A stretch of 64,000 nt of DNA from NCBI GenBank assembly GCA_030028905.1, contig JALDYZ010000002.1, forward strand, positions 124,001-188,000, written 5' to 3'. Positions 1 through 9,640 of the stretch are shown here, piece after piece. How positions within the stretch are numbered: position 1 is the stretch's first letter; each line of letters begins with the position of its first letter. Source of the DNA: Ferirhizobium litorale. GTDB lineage: Bacteria; Pseudomonadota; Alphaproteobacteria; Rhizobiales; Rhizobiaceae. The notes below the pieces were generated by a model. The model did not search any database. It was not told the origin of the DNA and was given only the letters and a program-made list of their open reading frames with translations. A program made the position numbers and the translations under genes.

Positions 1-215
1 TCGGCAAGGCAGAGGAAGAAATTTCTCTGCCGCCGACAGTGGCGACGGTCGGCGATTTGTTGAATCATCTCAAGACGCTCGGCGAGGAATATGAAACGGC
101 GCTTCAGTTTCCCGAAGCGATCCGCGTCGCGATCAACCAGGAACATGTCGATCATCTGGAACCCCTTGCCGGCGCGCGCGAGATAGGTATCTTTCCGCCG
201 ATGACCGGGGGCTGA
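1..215 (+). CDS. moaD: Molybdopterin synthase small subunit MoaD (5'-truncated by window edge)
   Basis: The reading frame enters from the left edge and ends at a TGA at 213-215. The last residues are PPMTGG, the C-terminal Gly-Gly tail that in the MoaD/ThiS ubiquitin-like family is adenylated and converted to a thiocarboxylate, the sulfur donor for molybdopterin. The start lies outside the window. moaE begins four bases later, so the two subunits of molybdopterin synthase are co-transcribed. The tail plus the moaE neighbour makes the call secure. Confidence 0.93.
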   Translation, partial: GKAEEEISLPPTVATVGDLLNHLKTLGEEYETALQFPEAIRVAINQEHVDHLEPLAGAREIGIFPPMTGG

Positions 216-219
216 ACCG

Positions 220-681
220 ATGCCTTTGGCGCCCATCATCCGGGTGCATCCCGACGATTTCGATATCGTTGCGGAAACCGCGGCGCTAACGGCGGGAAGA
301 ACCGATATCGGTGCAATCGTCTCGTTCACGGGTCTGTGCCGCAGCGAAAATGGACGGCTGAGCGCCCTCGAACTGGAACACTATCCCGGCATGGCGGAAG
401 CCGAAATGACCCGCATCGGTACGCTCGCCATCGAACGCTTCGGCCTGCTCGGGCTGACCGCCATCCATCGCTACGGCAAGATCGCCCCCGGCGAGAACAT
501 CGTCCTCGTCATCGCCGCCGCCCCGCACCGACAGGCCGCGTTCGACGGCGCCAATTTCGTGATGGATTTCCTGAAGACGTCCGCCCCCTTCTGGAAGAAG
601 GAACATCACGGCGACGGCACGACCGGCGACTGGGTTGCCGCCAAGGATGCCGACGACAGCGCCCGCGACAAGTGGCGTTGA
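220..681 (+). CDS. moaE: Molybdopterin synthase catalytic subunit MoaE
   Basis: 153 residues, the usual MoaE length. MoaE forms the heterotetrameric synthase with MoaD and inserts two sulfurs into precursor Z to make molybdopterin in the cytoplasm. The family signature MDFLKTSAPFWKKEH lies at about 115-129; K119 and K126 fall at the positions of the catalytic lysines numbered in the E. coli enzyme. The ATG follows the moaD stop by four bases, so translation is probably coupled. The gene is followed by a convergent permease. Confidence 0.96.
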   Translation: MPLAPIIRVHPDDFDIVAETAALTAGRTDIGAIVSFTGLCRSENGRLSALELEHYPGMAEAEMTRIGTLAIERFGLLGLTAIHRYGKIAPGENIVLVIAAAPHRQAAFDGANFVMDFLKTSAPFWKKEHHGDGTTGDWVAAKDADDSARDKWR

Positions 682-692
682 ATTGGAACGGA

Positions 693-1589
693 TCAGGGGA
701 CCGGCCGCTCGCGGCGGCTGACCACCAGAATGAAGACCAGCAGCGAAAAGATAACGAGATCGCGCCAGGCGATAGGGCCGTAGGCACCCCAGAGGGTCTC
801 GGCAAATCCAAGTGAGGCCGCGCCGCCGGCCGACCGCAACGGATCGCCGTAGCCGCCGACCGCGGCGATCATCAGCACCTTCAGTCCGAACATCATTCCC
901 GAGCCGAAGTCCATGTTGCCGTAGTAGGACGTGGCGAGCACGCCGCATATGCTGGCGATGAGGGCGGCGGCACCATAGGCGAGCACGAACACCCGCCCCG
1001 AATTCGCGCCGCAGAGTTCCGCCGCCAGAGGATCGTCGCACACCGCCCGCCAGGAGCGACCCCAGGTGCTTGTCGTAATGATCCTGTGTCCCAGTGTGAC
1101 GAGTGCGACCATCGCAACTGCATTGAGGATCTGGATCACCGTCAAAGTCACCCGGAACCCGCCGTCCACCCAGAATACGATCGGTTCGTTCAGGAACGGC
1201 GGCAGCCACAGGCTGCGCGAGCCCGACGCCATGCGCCCGACTTCCATCAGGACGATCACGACGCCCAGCGAGGCGACGATGACCGCATGGGGTGAGGCCC
1301 GCACCAGCGGCCGCACGACGGCACGGCCGAGAAAAAGGCCGGTACTTGCGGTGTAGGCGATGGCGACGCCCGCCCCGAAGGCAAGCGCCGCCGGCAGGAC
1401 CAGCCACAACCGGTTCCATCCCACGTCGACGAATAGAACGTAGATCTGTCCTGCAAAGACGAAGAAGGCGCCATAGGTGATGTCCGGCCGCCGGGTGACT
1501 CCGAACGCGATGGCATAGCCGAACGCAAGCGCCGCATAAAGGGCGGCGATCGGAACCGCGCTGAGCAACTGCTGCAGCAGATAGGCCAT
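693..1589 (-). CDS. LivH-like branched-chain amino acid ABC transporter permease (orphan)
   Basis: 298 residues, strongly hydrophobic, with about eight predicted membrane spans. The start (LLSAVPIAALYAALAFGYAI) and the later GLKVLMIAAVGGYGDPLRSA stretch resemble LivH-type permeases of branched-chain amino acid or urea ABC importers. No LivM, LivG, LivF or binding protein lies nearby, which is unusual because these permeases normally need a partner permease, two ATPases and a periplasmic receptor. It may share subunits encoded elsewhere. It is transcribed divergently from the CGNR-protein gene across a 65-base AT-rich spacer. The substrate cannot be read from the sequence. Confidence 0.8.
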   Translation of the reverse strand: MAYLLQQLLSAVPIAALYAALAFGYAIAFGVTRRPDITYGAFFVFAGQIYVLFVDVGWNRLWLVLPAALAFGAGVAIAYTASTGLFLGRAVVRPLVRASPHAVIVASLGVVIVLMEVGRMASGSRSLWLPPFLNEPIVFWVDGGFRVTLTVIQILNAVAMVALVTLGHRIITTSTWGRSWRAVCDDPLAAELCGANSGRVFVLAYGAAALIASICGVLATSYYGNMDFGSGMMFGLKVLMIAAVGGYGDPLRSAGGAASLGFAETLWGAYGPIAWRDLVIFSLLVFILVVSRRERPVP

Positions 1590-1654
1590 TTGTCAGTACT
1601 CCCGGATGCCACAACAATAACTATCAAAATGTTTTTTACCAGTTATAATTCACC
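1590..1654. promoter_or_regulatory. AT-rich divergent promoter region with inverted repeat and TATAAT box
   Basis: This spacer between two divergent start codons is much more AT-rich than its surroundings. It holds an inverted repeat, ATAACT at 1617-1622 and AGTTAT at 1641-1646 (centre spacing 24 bases), and on the + strand a perfect TATAAT hexamer at 1644-1649. That box ends only five bases before the ATG at 1655, and no Shine-Dalgarno sequence precedes the ATG, so a transcript from it would be nearly or fully leaderless. The -35 position (1621-1626, CTATCA) is poor. The repeat could be an operator for the downstream regulator; that is inference. Confidence 0.45.
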
Positions 1655-2206
1655 ATGACCTTTGCCTGGACCCCTCACCGTTTTGCCGGCGGCGCGCTGG
1701 CTCTCGACGTCGCCAACAGCGTTATCCTGCGTTCCGATCCGGTGCGCCGGACCGACCGCTTCGCGCAGCCGTCGCAGATCGACCGCTTCGCGGCGGCCGC
1801 GGCCGAATTGTCCGCGGAACGCACCCACTTCGACGGCCTGGCCCCGGTGCCGGCCAAGGACCGGCCGGCCTTCCTGGCCCTTCGCGAGGCAATCGACGGC
1901 TATTTCCGAGCCCGGGTTTCGGGTGATGCGACCAACGACGGATTGGCGGACCTGCTGGAGGCGATCGCCACCATCCTGCGACATTCGGGCTCCAATGCGT
2001 CGCTCGACACGGCAACCGCCCGCTCGGCCTTGCGTCTTCTCTCCATGCCGGATCCCGAAAGGCTGAAGATCTGCGGCAATTGCGGATGGCTGTTTCTCGA
2101 CCGGAGCAAGAACAGGAGCCGTTTCTGGTGCGACATGGCGGTGTGCGGGAACCGGGCGAAGGCAAGCCGGCACTATCGCCGCAAAAAGGATGAGGCGCAG
2201 ACATGA
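1655..2206 (+). CDS. ABATE-domain / CGNR zinc-finger protein, putative transcriptional regulator
   Basis: 183 residues. The N-terminal ~130 residues match the pattern of the ABATE domain (start FAGGALALDVANSV), found in putative stress-induced regulators. The C-terminus is a CGNR zinc finger with C140, C143, C159 and C164, the last being the C of CGNR (164-167), followed by a basic tail (RAKASRHYRRKK) fit for nucleic-acid binding. It is divergent from an ABC permease and overlaps the next gene by four bases (ATGA), so it likely forms an operon with the lipoprotein and may control the permease. No ribosome binding site is visible before the ATG. Confidence 0.85.
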   Translation: MTFAWTPHRFAGGALALDVANSVILRSDPVRRTDRFAQPSQIDRFAAAAAELSAERTHFDGLAPVPAKDRPAFLALREAIDGYFRARVSGDATNDGLADLLEAIATILRHSGSNASLDTATARSALRLLSMPDPERLKICGNCGWLFLDRSKNRSRFWCDMAVCGNRAKASRHYRRKKDEAQT

Positions 2207-2712
2207 ACAAGCGAACCATTCCGACCGTGCTCCTTCTCGGCGCGTTCGTGCTTGCGGGCTGCCAGAGGGAGGAAGCAGTCGGCCCCACGGAACTCACCGG
2301 GCGGATCTTCGTGTTCAACTACCGCGTTTCAACCGCCACCTACCTTGTCACGCTGAAGAAGACCGGCGACATACCGGAGGGCACGGTGGCGATCGCCGAG
2401 TTCGAAAACCCGATGGGCGGGGAACCGTTGGTCACAAGGGAAAAGATCTTCCCCTTCTGGCAGAAGATCGACCTGGAAAGCCCGGCGCTCCACTGCGTGG
2501 TCAAGGACCGGCCGTACGCGATCACTGTCCGCCTTGTCGGCCCGGACGAAAACACGCTGCAGACGATCGAGACGACCGTTACTTCGGACCTCGACCAGAC
2601 GACATTGGCGGCCAAGCCGCTGGTGGTGGGCCCCGCCTACGAGCGCAACCCGGAAGTGTTCAAGGACCAGGGCAAGGCCGACTATTCGCCCGATCCGCTG
2701 TGCCGCACATGA
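2203..2712 (+). CDS. Putative lipoprotein of unknown function
   Basis: 169 residues. It starts with a type II signal sequence: basic MNKR, a hydrophobic core and a lipobox LAGC with the lipidated cysteine at position 20. The mature part is a beta-rich, secreted-looking domain with no motif I recognise. The start codon overlaps the stop of the CGNR gene (ATGA), implying translational coupling. The residue after the lipid cysteine is Gln, not Asp, so by the E. coli rule it would be sorted to the outer membrane; whether that rule holds here is uncertain. Confidence 0.75.
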   Translation: MNKRTIPTVLLLGAFVLAGCQREEAVGPTELTGRIFVFNYRVSTATYLVTLKKTGDIPEGTVAIAEFENPMGGEPLVTREKIFPFWQKIDLESPALHCVVKDRPYAITVRLVGPDENTLQTIETTVTSDLDQTTLAAKPLVVGPAYERNPEVFKDQGKADYSPDPLCRT

Positions 2713-2740
2713 AAAAACCGGAGCCGTCAGGCCCCGGTTT
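2712..2740 (-). terminator. Intrinsic terminator of ndk
   Basis: An 11-position stem (2715-2725 with 2730-2740, one mismatch) closes a four-base loop. Read on the minus strand it is followed by six T residues (2712-2717 on the plus strand are A). It lies 45 bases past the ndk stop and touches the stop codon of the convergent lipoprotein gene. In the plus direction there is no T-run, so it serves ndk. Confidence 0.8.
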
Positions 2741-2785
2741 CGAGAGTCATATCAATGCACTGCGCCCGAAGGCTGGCAAATTGAT

Positions 2786-3208
2786 TCAGCCGACAATCTC
2801 GGTGTCGGAGAACCAGTACTTGATTTCCTGGGCTGCCGTTTCCGGGGCGTCGGAGCCATGTACGGAGTTCTCGCCGATCGAGACAGCGTGAACCTTGCGG
2901 ATGGTACCTTCGTCGGCGTTGGCCGGATTGGTGGCACCCATGACTTCGCGGTTCTTCAGGATGGCGTTTTCGCCTTCCAGGACCTGCACGACGGTCGGGC
3001 CGGAGGTCATGGTCTCGACGAGTTCGCCGAAGAACGGACGATCCTTGTGAACGGCGTAGAAGCCTTCGGCTTCGCGGCGGCTCATCCATACGCGCTTGGA
3101 AGCAACGACCTTGAGGCCGGCATCTTCAAGCATCTTGGTGATGGCGCCGGTCAGGTTGCGCTTCGTCGCATCCGGCTTGATCATCGAAAACGTGCGTTCA
3201 ATCGCCAT
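2786..3208 (-). CDS. ndk: Nucleoside diphosphate kinase
   Basis: 140 residues, the normal size. It transfers the gamma phosphate of ATP to nucleoside diphosphates through a phosphohistidine. The sequence has the N-terminal [11 protein letters not shown] strand and the active-site motif NSVHGSD with the catalytic histidine at 117. It is a single-gene unit: a promoter-like element lies just upstream and a strong terminator follows. Confidence 0.98.
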   Translation of the reverse strand: MAIERTFSMIKPDATKRNLTGAITKMLEDAGLKVVASKRVWMSRREAEGFYAVHKDRPFFGELVETMTSGPTVVQVLEGENAILKNREVMGATNPANADEGTIRKVHAVSIGENSVHGSDAPETAAQEIKYWFSDTEIVG

Positions 3209-3244
3209 GTTTCTCGTCCTTTGTCTAATCGGGAAAGTGGGCGG

Positions 3245-3273
3245 TGTTTACCCGCCCGCAAGGCCGAAAACAA
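3245..3273 (-). promoter_or_regulatory. Candidate promoter of ndk
   Basis: On the minus strand TTGTTT (3268-3273) and TAAACA (3245-3250) are separated by 17 bases, a plausible housekeeping -35/-10 pair about 37 bases before the ndk ATG. A GGGCGG/CCGCCC inverted repeat (3239-3244, 3252-3257) overlaps the -10 element and could mark an operator or a leader hairpin. Based on hexamer match and spacing only. Confidence 0.4.
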
Positions 3274-3289
3274 GGGGGACTGCGAAGTT

Positions 3290-3979
3290 TCACGCCGCTG
3301 TCACACTGCGGCCCCGCCCCTGGTGCAGGTCGAGGCAGCGCTCGAACCACAGCGAGACCGGATCGTCGGCTTCGAGGTGGGTGCTGCCCGAGGTGATGCG
3401 CAGCCATTGCAGCGCGCCGAAGACGATGTAGTCGGCAAACAACGGACCGTCGCCGCCGATGAACGGCTGAACTTTCAGCATCTGCCGCAACGGCTGGAGC
3501 TTGGCCGGAAAGGCGGAGATTTCCTCGTCACGTGCGGCTGCGACCTCTTCGAGCGGCATGCCCAGCCGCGCTTCGCGGCTCTTTCGGAAATAAACCTGGT
3601 CGTCGTGATCGATGATGTCGTGGATGTTCTTCACCGCGATCCGCGTAATGGCGGAATGGAGAACCGTCAGCGAATAACTTTCGACGAACCGCGCCATCGC
3701 CTTGCCGCCTTCTCCACCGAAAAGCGTCGGGCGATCAGGGTAGGTTTCATCAAGATAGAGGGCGATATCAAAACTGTCCTTCACCAGACGGCCGTTGTCG
3801 TTCAACAAGGGTACCGTTGCCGTGGCGCCCCCCTCGATCTCCGGGATCGCCGTAAAGGCGCGTGGCATCTCCTCGAAAGCGAGCCCCTTGTGCTCCAGGG
3901 CCATCACGACCTTCCAGCAATGGGGCGAGAAAGGACGGGCCGGATTGGACCCGCAGAGAGAATAGAGCACTCGGTTCAT
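3290..3979 (-). CDS. Glutathione S-transferase family protein
   Basis: 229 residues from an ATG preceded by GAGGT; a longer in-frame start at 4126 would add 49 residues without family character and collide with the divergent gene. The N-terminal thioredoxin-like half contains NPARPFSPHCWKVVMALEHKG, then a cis-proline-like TVPLL and a KDSFDIALYLDETYP segment that corresponds to the glutathione gamma-glutamyl binding motif. The C-terminal half is helical. The substrate is unknown; LigE/beta-etherase-like GSTs have similar N-termini. Confidence 0.83.
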   Translation of the reverse strand: MNRVLYSLCGSNPARPFSPHCWKVVMALEHKGLAFEEMPRAFTAIPEIEGGATATVPLLNDNGRLVKDSFDIALYLDETYPDRPTLFGGEGGKAMARFVESYSLTVLHSAITRIAVKNIHDIIDHDDQVYFRKSREARLGMPLEEVAAARDEEISAFPAKLQPLRQMLKVQPFIGGDGPLFADYIVFGALQWLRITSGSTHLEADDPVSLWFERCLDLHQGRGRSVTAA

Positions 3980-4124
3980 CGAAATACCTCGGTATCGAAA
4001 CGTCGCGCGCATTCGATGCGAACGACGATTGATAATCAAATCACGATTTTTCATGATTGCGGGGGCTCGCCGCAACGGACGACTTTGCCGTAGACTTGCG
4101 CTCCGCGACTGGGGAGACAGAGAC

Positions 4125-4634
4125 ATGATCGACCACTTCAGGATGTTTGCCGCCTATAACCGCTGGGCCAATACGATCATCTACCAGTCCGTGGCCGAAC
4201 TGACGGAGGCCGAATACCGACAGGACATGGGCGCCTTCTTCGGTTCCATTCACCGCACCCTCAATCACGTTCTGGTCGCCGACCGCATCTGGATGAAGCG
4301 CTTCACCGGCGCGGGAGACGTGCCGGGCCGCCTCGACCATGTCGTGTTCGACGAATTGACGGTTCTCACCCGCGCGCGCCAGACCGAGGATGTCCGCATC
4401 ATCGACTGGATCGCCACGCTCGACGACGACGATCTCAGCGGCAAGCTAACCTACGTGCCGATCTCCAATCCCGTCGAGGTCACGCAACGCCTTTCGCCCG
4501 CCCTCGCCCACTTCTTCAACCATCAAACCCATCACCGCGGACAGGTGCATGCGATGATCACCACGCTCGGCAGGCCCTCGCCGATCCTCGACCTGGTTTA
4601 TTTTCTGCGCGACCAGGGGAAACAATGGCTCTAG
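4125..4634 (+). CDS. DinB family protein (putative metal-dependent hydrolase/transferase)
   Basis: 169 residues starting MIDHFRMFAAYNRWAN, a typical DinB first helix. Histidines in HRTLNHVLVADRIW (helix 2) and NHQTHHRGQVH (helix 4) supply the conserved metal-binding triad of the four-helix-bundle DinB/YfiT fold. Such proteins often act as thiol-dependent enzymes, but the substrate here is unknown. The ATG follows a GGGGAGACAGAG ribosome binding region. It is divergent from the GST gene, a suggestive but unproven thiol link. Confidence 0.85.
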   Translation: MIDHFRMFAAYNRWANTIIYQSVAELTEAEYRQDMGAFFGSIHRTLNHVLVADRIWMKRFTGAGDVPGRLDHVVFDELTVLTRARQTEDVRIIDWIATLDDDDLSGKLTYVPISNPVEVTQRLSPALAHFFNHQTHHRGQVHAMITTLGRPSPILDLVYFLRDQGKQWL

Positions 4635-4800
4635 ATCGCAGCACAAAAAGAGAGCGTTAACCGCAATTCGCTTTGGTTGCATCCTTGAGGCGCCAAACAA
4701 CCTTCGATTCAGCCGTTCTTAACGGGCGACGCTGAATGCTCGTCCCCGACAAAGGCTTCCCGACCGACAGACAGGACTGCGGGGAGCTACGGGGGAAAAG

Positions 4801-5880
4801 ATGCAGGACGCGCCGAAATCAGCACCATCAGCCCAGGGCCGCAAGCCGGCGGCTCCGACAGCCTCAGACGTGGAGAGGGTCGCGCAGCATATGGCAATGC
4901 TCCATGTGGACGGTCTGCCGCGCAACTACGAGCTTTTCCACGAGGCCATCTGCGGTCGCAACGCCGCCGTCGCACGTGAGATTGCCGCTCTCGGATCCCG
5001 CCCCTCGCAGATCTTTCTCGACGAGATCGGGTTGCGCCACCGCCTTGTCACCCATTGCGGTCTGGCCGCGGAAAAGTCGCATGCGGAGGCTGCCCGGACG
5101 CTTCGCGACCTGGCCCTGCATCTGTCGAACGGCGTCACGCACAAGCGCACGCTGCTTCGTGCCCTTGATGCTGCCGCCCGTTCGCTCGCCATCGACAACG
5201 GCAGGGGCCTTGCAGACACCATCGCCGAAGCCGAGTTCGTGTCGGCGGCGCTCACGCAGCTTCTTCTCACCGAGACCGAGCTCGGTCGAAAACTCGAGGA
5301 TGGACTGAAAACGCTCGAAGCCGTGGACGAGGGCATGAACGACGCCCAGCAGGCGGTGTTGCGTGACCGGCTGACCAGCTTGCCGAACAGCATCGCCTTC
5401 GCCAACCACGTCGATGCGCTCTACAGCGCGGCTGGACAGTCCGGCAGCGCGCTGATCGTCGCGGATATCGACCACTTCCGCGCCATCAACGAGAAGTATG
5501 GCGCCGCAGCCGGAAACAAGTTGCTGAAGAAACTTGCGGGCGTTTTCCGCAAATCGATCAAGAAGGACGACTTCGTCGCTCGCATCGGTGGCGACGAATT
5601 CGCCTTCATCTTCCGCAATGTCTCGCTCCAGAGCGCGCACGCCATCGCCGAGCGGCTGAGAAGCTCGGTCGAGGATAATCTGGTCTATGCGACCGGGGAT
5701 GCCGGCGATCCGGGCAGGTTGACGGTCTCGATCGGCTTCGCGCTGACCGACGAAGCCGCGTCGCCCGAGCAATTGCAGGGGCAGGCCGTCCTCGCGCTGG
5801 CCACGGCACGAGCCAACAGCCGCACGCCGGTGGTCGGCTATACACGTGATCTGCTGCGCGTGCACGGCAAGGCAGCCTGA
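4801..5880 (+). CDS. GGDEF-domain diguanylate cyclase
   Basis: 359 residues. Residues 1-180 are a helical, soluble region without a domain I recognise. Residues ~186-350 form a GGDEF domain: DRLTSLPN at 189-196, ADIDHF for metal binding at 221-226, and an intact GGDEF at 263-267, so it should make cyclic di-GMP from two GTP. The inhibitory I-site RxxD is not intact: a lysine sits in the arginine position. No membrane span or signal peptide is visible, so it is probably cytosolic. It stands alone. Confidence 0.92.
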   Translation: MQDAPKSAPSAQGRKPAAPTASDVERVAQHMAMLHVDGLPRNYELFHEAICGRNAAVAREIAALGSRPSQIFLDEIGLRHRLVTHCGLAAEKSHAEAARTLRDLALHLSNGVTHKRTLLRALDAAARSLAIDNGRGLADTIAEAEFVSAALTQLLLTETELGRKLEDGLKTLEAVDEGMNDAQQAVLRDRLTSLPNSIAFANHVDALYSAAGQSGSALIVADIDHFRAINEKYGAAAGNKLLKKLAGVFRKSIKKDDFVARIGGDEFAFIFRNVSLQSAHAIAERLRSSVEDNLVYATGDAGDPGRLTVSIGFALTDEAASPEQLQGQAVLALATARANSRTPVVGYTRDLLRVHGKAA

Positions 5881-6005
5881 CCGTCCGAACGACCGCGCGC
5901 GACTGTTGCAGTTCGGCACCCCGATGACCCGAGCTGCCGACACCCGATCGCGGCCGGCGGCGATGCACTCTTGCTTTGGCGATTGAGTTCGGCCAAAACC
6001 GGCGC

Positions 6006-7895
<1,890 letters not shown>

Positions 7896-8067
7896 TCCGA
7901 CGCTACCGGGCGCTGCCGGCAGGCAGGCGGCACCGGGCGGGCATCCCTTGTCGTTTTCGTGCATAGTTGACGCGGCTGCGCAATGTCCGGCTTGCCCGCA
8001 TCAATGGTTCTGCTAATAGTGCGGCGAATAAGTAATACTTTTTACGAGCCCTGCTCGGGAGGAAGCC

Positions 8068-8994
8068 ATGCCCCCAACTAAGCTTGCAATCGTCGGCGTC
8101 GGCAAGATCGTACGCGACCAGCACCTGCCGGCGATCGCCGCCGACCCAGACTTCGAACTGATCGCCACCGCCAGCCGCCACGGCACGGTGGACGGCATTC
8201 CCGCCTTCAAGTCCATCGAGGAAATGCTCGAATCTGTTCCCGGCATCGAGGCGGTATCGCTCTGCATGCCGCCGCAGTATCGCTACCAAGCCGCCCATGT
8301 GGCACTTTCGGCCGGCAAGCACGTCTTCCTCGAAAAGCCGCCGGGCGCGACATTGAGCGAAGTCCAAGATCTCGCTCGTCTCGCCGAGGCTAAGGGCGTT
8401 TCGCTGTTCGCCAGCTGGCACTCGCGTTACGCCCCCGCAGTCGAGGCGGCGCGCCAGTTCCTCGCCTCGACCCAGATCGAAAGCGTGCATGTCAACTGGA
8501 AGGAAGACGTGCGCCACTGGCACCCGAACCAGGAGTGGATCTGGCAGGCTGGCGGTCTCGGCGTCTTCGACCCCGGCATCAATGCGCTGTCGATCGTGAC
8601 TCACGTCCTGCCGCGCGCGATCTTCCTGACTGGCGCGACGCTCGAATTCCCGGAAAACCGTGACGCACCGATCGCCGCCGACCTGGTCTTTGCCGATTCT
8701 ACCGGCCTCGGCGTTCGCGCGGAATTCGACTGGCGCCAGACCGGCAAGCAAAGTTGGGATATTGTTGCGAAGACCGCCGCAGGCGAAATGGTGCTTTCCG
8801 AAGGCGGCGCGAAGCTCTCCATCGACGGCAAGATCGTCCACGAGGAGCCGGAACGCGAATATCCCTCGCTCTACCATCGGTTCAGCGAGATCGTCCGCGC
8901 CGGCACGTCGGACGTCGACCTGGCGCCGCTCACCCACGTCGCGGACGCATTCATGCTTGGTCGCCGCAAGTTCGTGGACGCATTCTACGACTGA
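8068..8994 (+). CDS. Gfo/Idh/MocA oxidoreductase, probable L-arabinose / D-galactose 1-dehydrogenase
   Basis: 308 residues. The N-terminal Rossmann fold (LAIVGVGKIVRDQHLPAI) and the EKPPGATL motif with the catalytic lysine mark the Gfo/Idh/MocA family. The run HPNQEWIWQAGGLGVFDPGI closely resembles the NAD(P)-dependent L-arabinose 1-dehydrogenase of Azospirillum as I remember it; rhizobial homologues are often named galactose 1-dehydrogenase. It would oxidise the aldose to the lactone in a non-phosphorylating pathway. No sugar-pathway neighbours are present. The start has a GGGAGG site and a strong terminator follows the stop. Confidence 0.85.
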   Translation: MPPTKLAIVGVGKIVRDQHLPAIAADPDFELIATASRHGTVDGIPAFKSIEEMLESVPGIEAVSLCMPPQYRYQAAHVALSAGKHVFLEKPPGATLSEVQDLARLAEAKGVSLFASWHSRYAPAVEAARQFLASTQIESVHVNWKEDVRHWHPNQEWIWQAGGLGVFDPGINALSIVTHVLPRAIFLTGATLEFPENRDAPIAADLVFADSTGLGVRAEFDWRQTGKQSWDIVAKTAAGEMVLSEGGAKLSIDGKIVHEEPEREYPSLYHRFSEIVRAGTSDVDLAPLTHVADAFMLGRRKFVDAFYD

Positions 8995-9034
8995 GCCCAG
9001 TCGCAAACTGGCGCCCAAAGGCTCGCCTGATTGC

Positions 9035-9068
9035 ACCCCGAAAGCTGGACATCCACTTTCGGGGTTTT
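9035..9068 (+). terminator. Intrinsic terminator of the sugar 1-dehydrogenase gene
   Basis: A perfect 10-bp stem (9035-9044 with 9056-9065) around an 11-base loop ends in a TTTT run (9065-9068). It lies 40 bases after the dehydrogenase stop and just before the convergent holC stop. The opposite direction lacks a T-run. Confidence 0.75.
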
Positions 9069-9082
9069 CCATTGGTTCACGC

Positions 9083-9532
9083 TCAGGCCTTCTTTTCCCA
9101 GCGACCTTCCGACGTCTGCTGCCAATAGGTCAGCGCATGACCGACACCCTTTAGCTTCTTCCATTGGGCGCGCGCACTGGCGAGTTCCGCCTGATCATAT
9201 CCGTCGAACATGAAGACGATGCGCTCGTAGGTATCGATTGCCTGCGGCTCGGCGCCATCCACGAAAAAACGCACGGTCGCGTCGTTGAGATTTTCGGGAG
9301 AGATGGTCAAGAGCACCGGCTGCCGGTCGGATGCGTCGCCGGAATCCGTGCCATGCGGCAGGAAGCTCTCTTCCCGAAATGTCCACAAAAGCACATCGAG
9401 CGCGTCGCGGCGGGCCGGGTCGCACATCTGCACCGCAACCCGCCAGCCCCTTTCGATGCTCTTGTCGAGCAGCGGCGGCAGCGCGTCCTCGAGTTTCGAT
9501 TCGGTCAGGTGGTAGAAAAGGACTTCGGTCAC
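9083..9532 (-). CDS. holC: DNA polymerase III chi subunit
   Basis: 149 residues. Chi belongs to the clamp-loader accessory pair chi/psi and binds single-strand binding protein. The sequence begins VTEVLFYHLTES, the family's first strand, and contains the WRVAVQMCDPARRDALDVLLWT segment typical of HolC. The best start is the GTG at 9532, with GGAG upstream; a longer frame to 9559 adds nine atypical residues. It lies downstream of pepA on the same strand, the arrangement seen in many proteobacteria. Confidence 0.92.
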   Translation of the reverse strand: MTEVLFYHLTESKLEDALPPLLDKSIERGWRVAVQMCDPARRDALDVLLWTFREESFLPHGTDSGDASDRQPVLLTISPENLNDATVRFFVDGAEPQAIDTYERIVFMFDGYDQAELASARAQWKKLKGVGHALTYWQQTSEGRWEKKA

Positions 9533-9601
9533 GCTTGCAGGCACTCCGGGCTGCGGCACCGCATCCTTCGATCAGTGCCGCAACCTATATGAATTCGGTG
9601 T

Positions 9602-9631
9602 ATTGCTCCGGATCTCCGGATCCGCAGCAAT
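9602..9631 (-). other. Strong hairpin between pepA and holC
   Basis: ATTGCT (9602-9607) pairs with AGCAAT (9626-9631) and CGGATC (9609-9614) with GATCCG (9619-9624) around a four-base loop, with one mismatch between the two stems. It sits 9 bases past the pepA stop. No T-run follows on either strand, so it is more likely an mRNA processing or stability element than a terminator. Confidence 0.4.
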
Positions 9632-9640
9632 GCTTTCAGG

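Noticed and set aside
2534-4093. 519-codon open frame on the + strand
   Set aside because: It runs antisense to ndk and the GST gene, has no family features and is explained by GC-rich codon bias.
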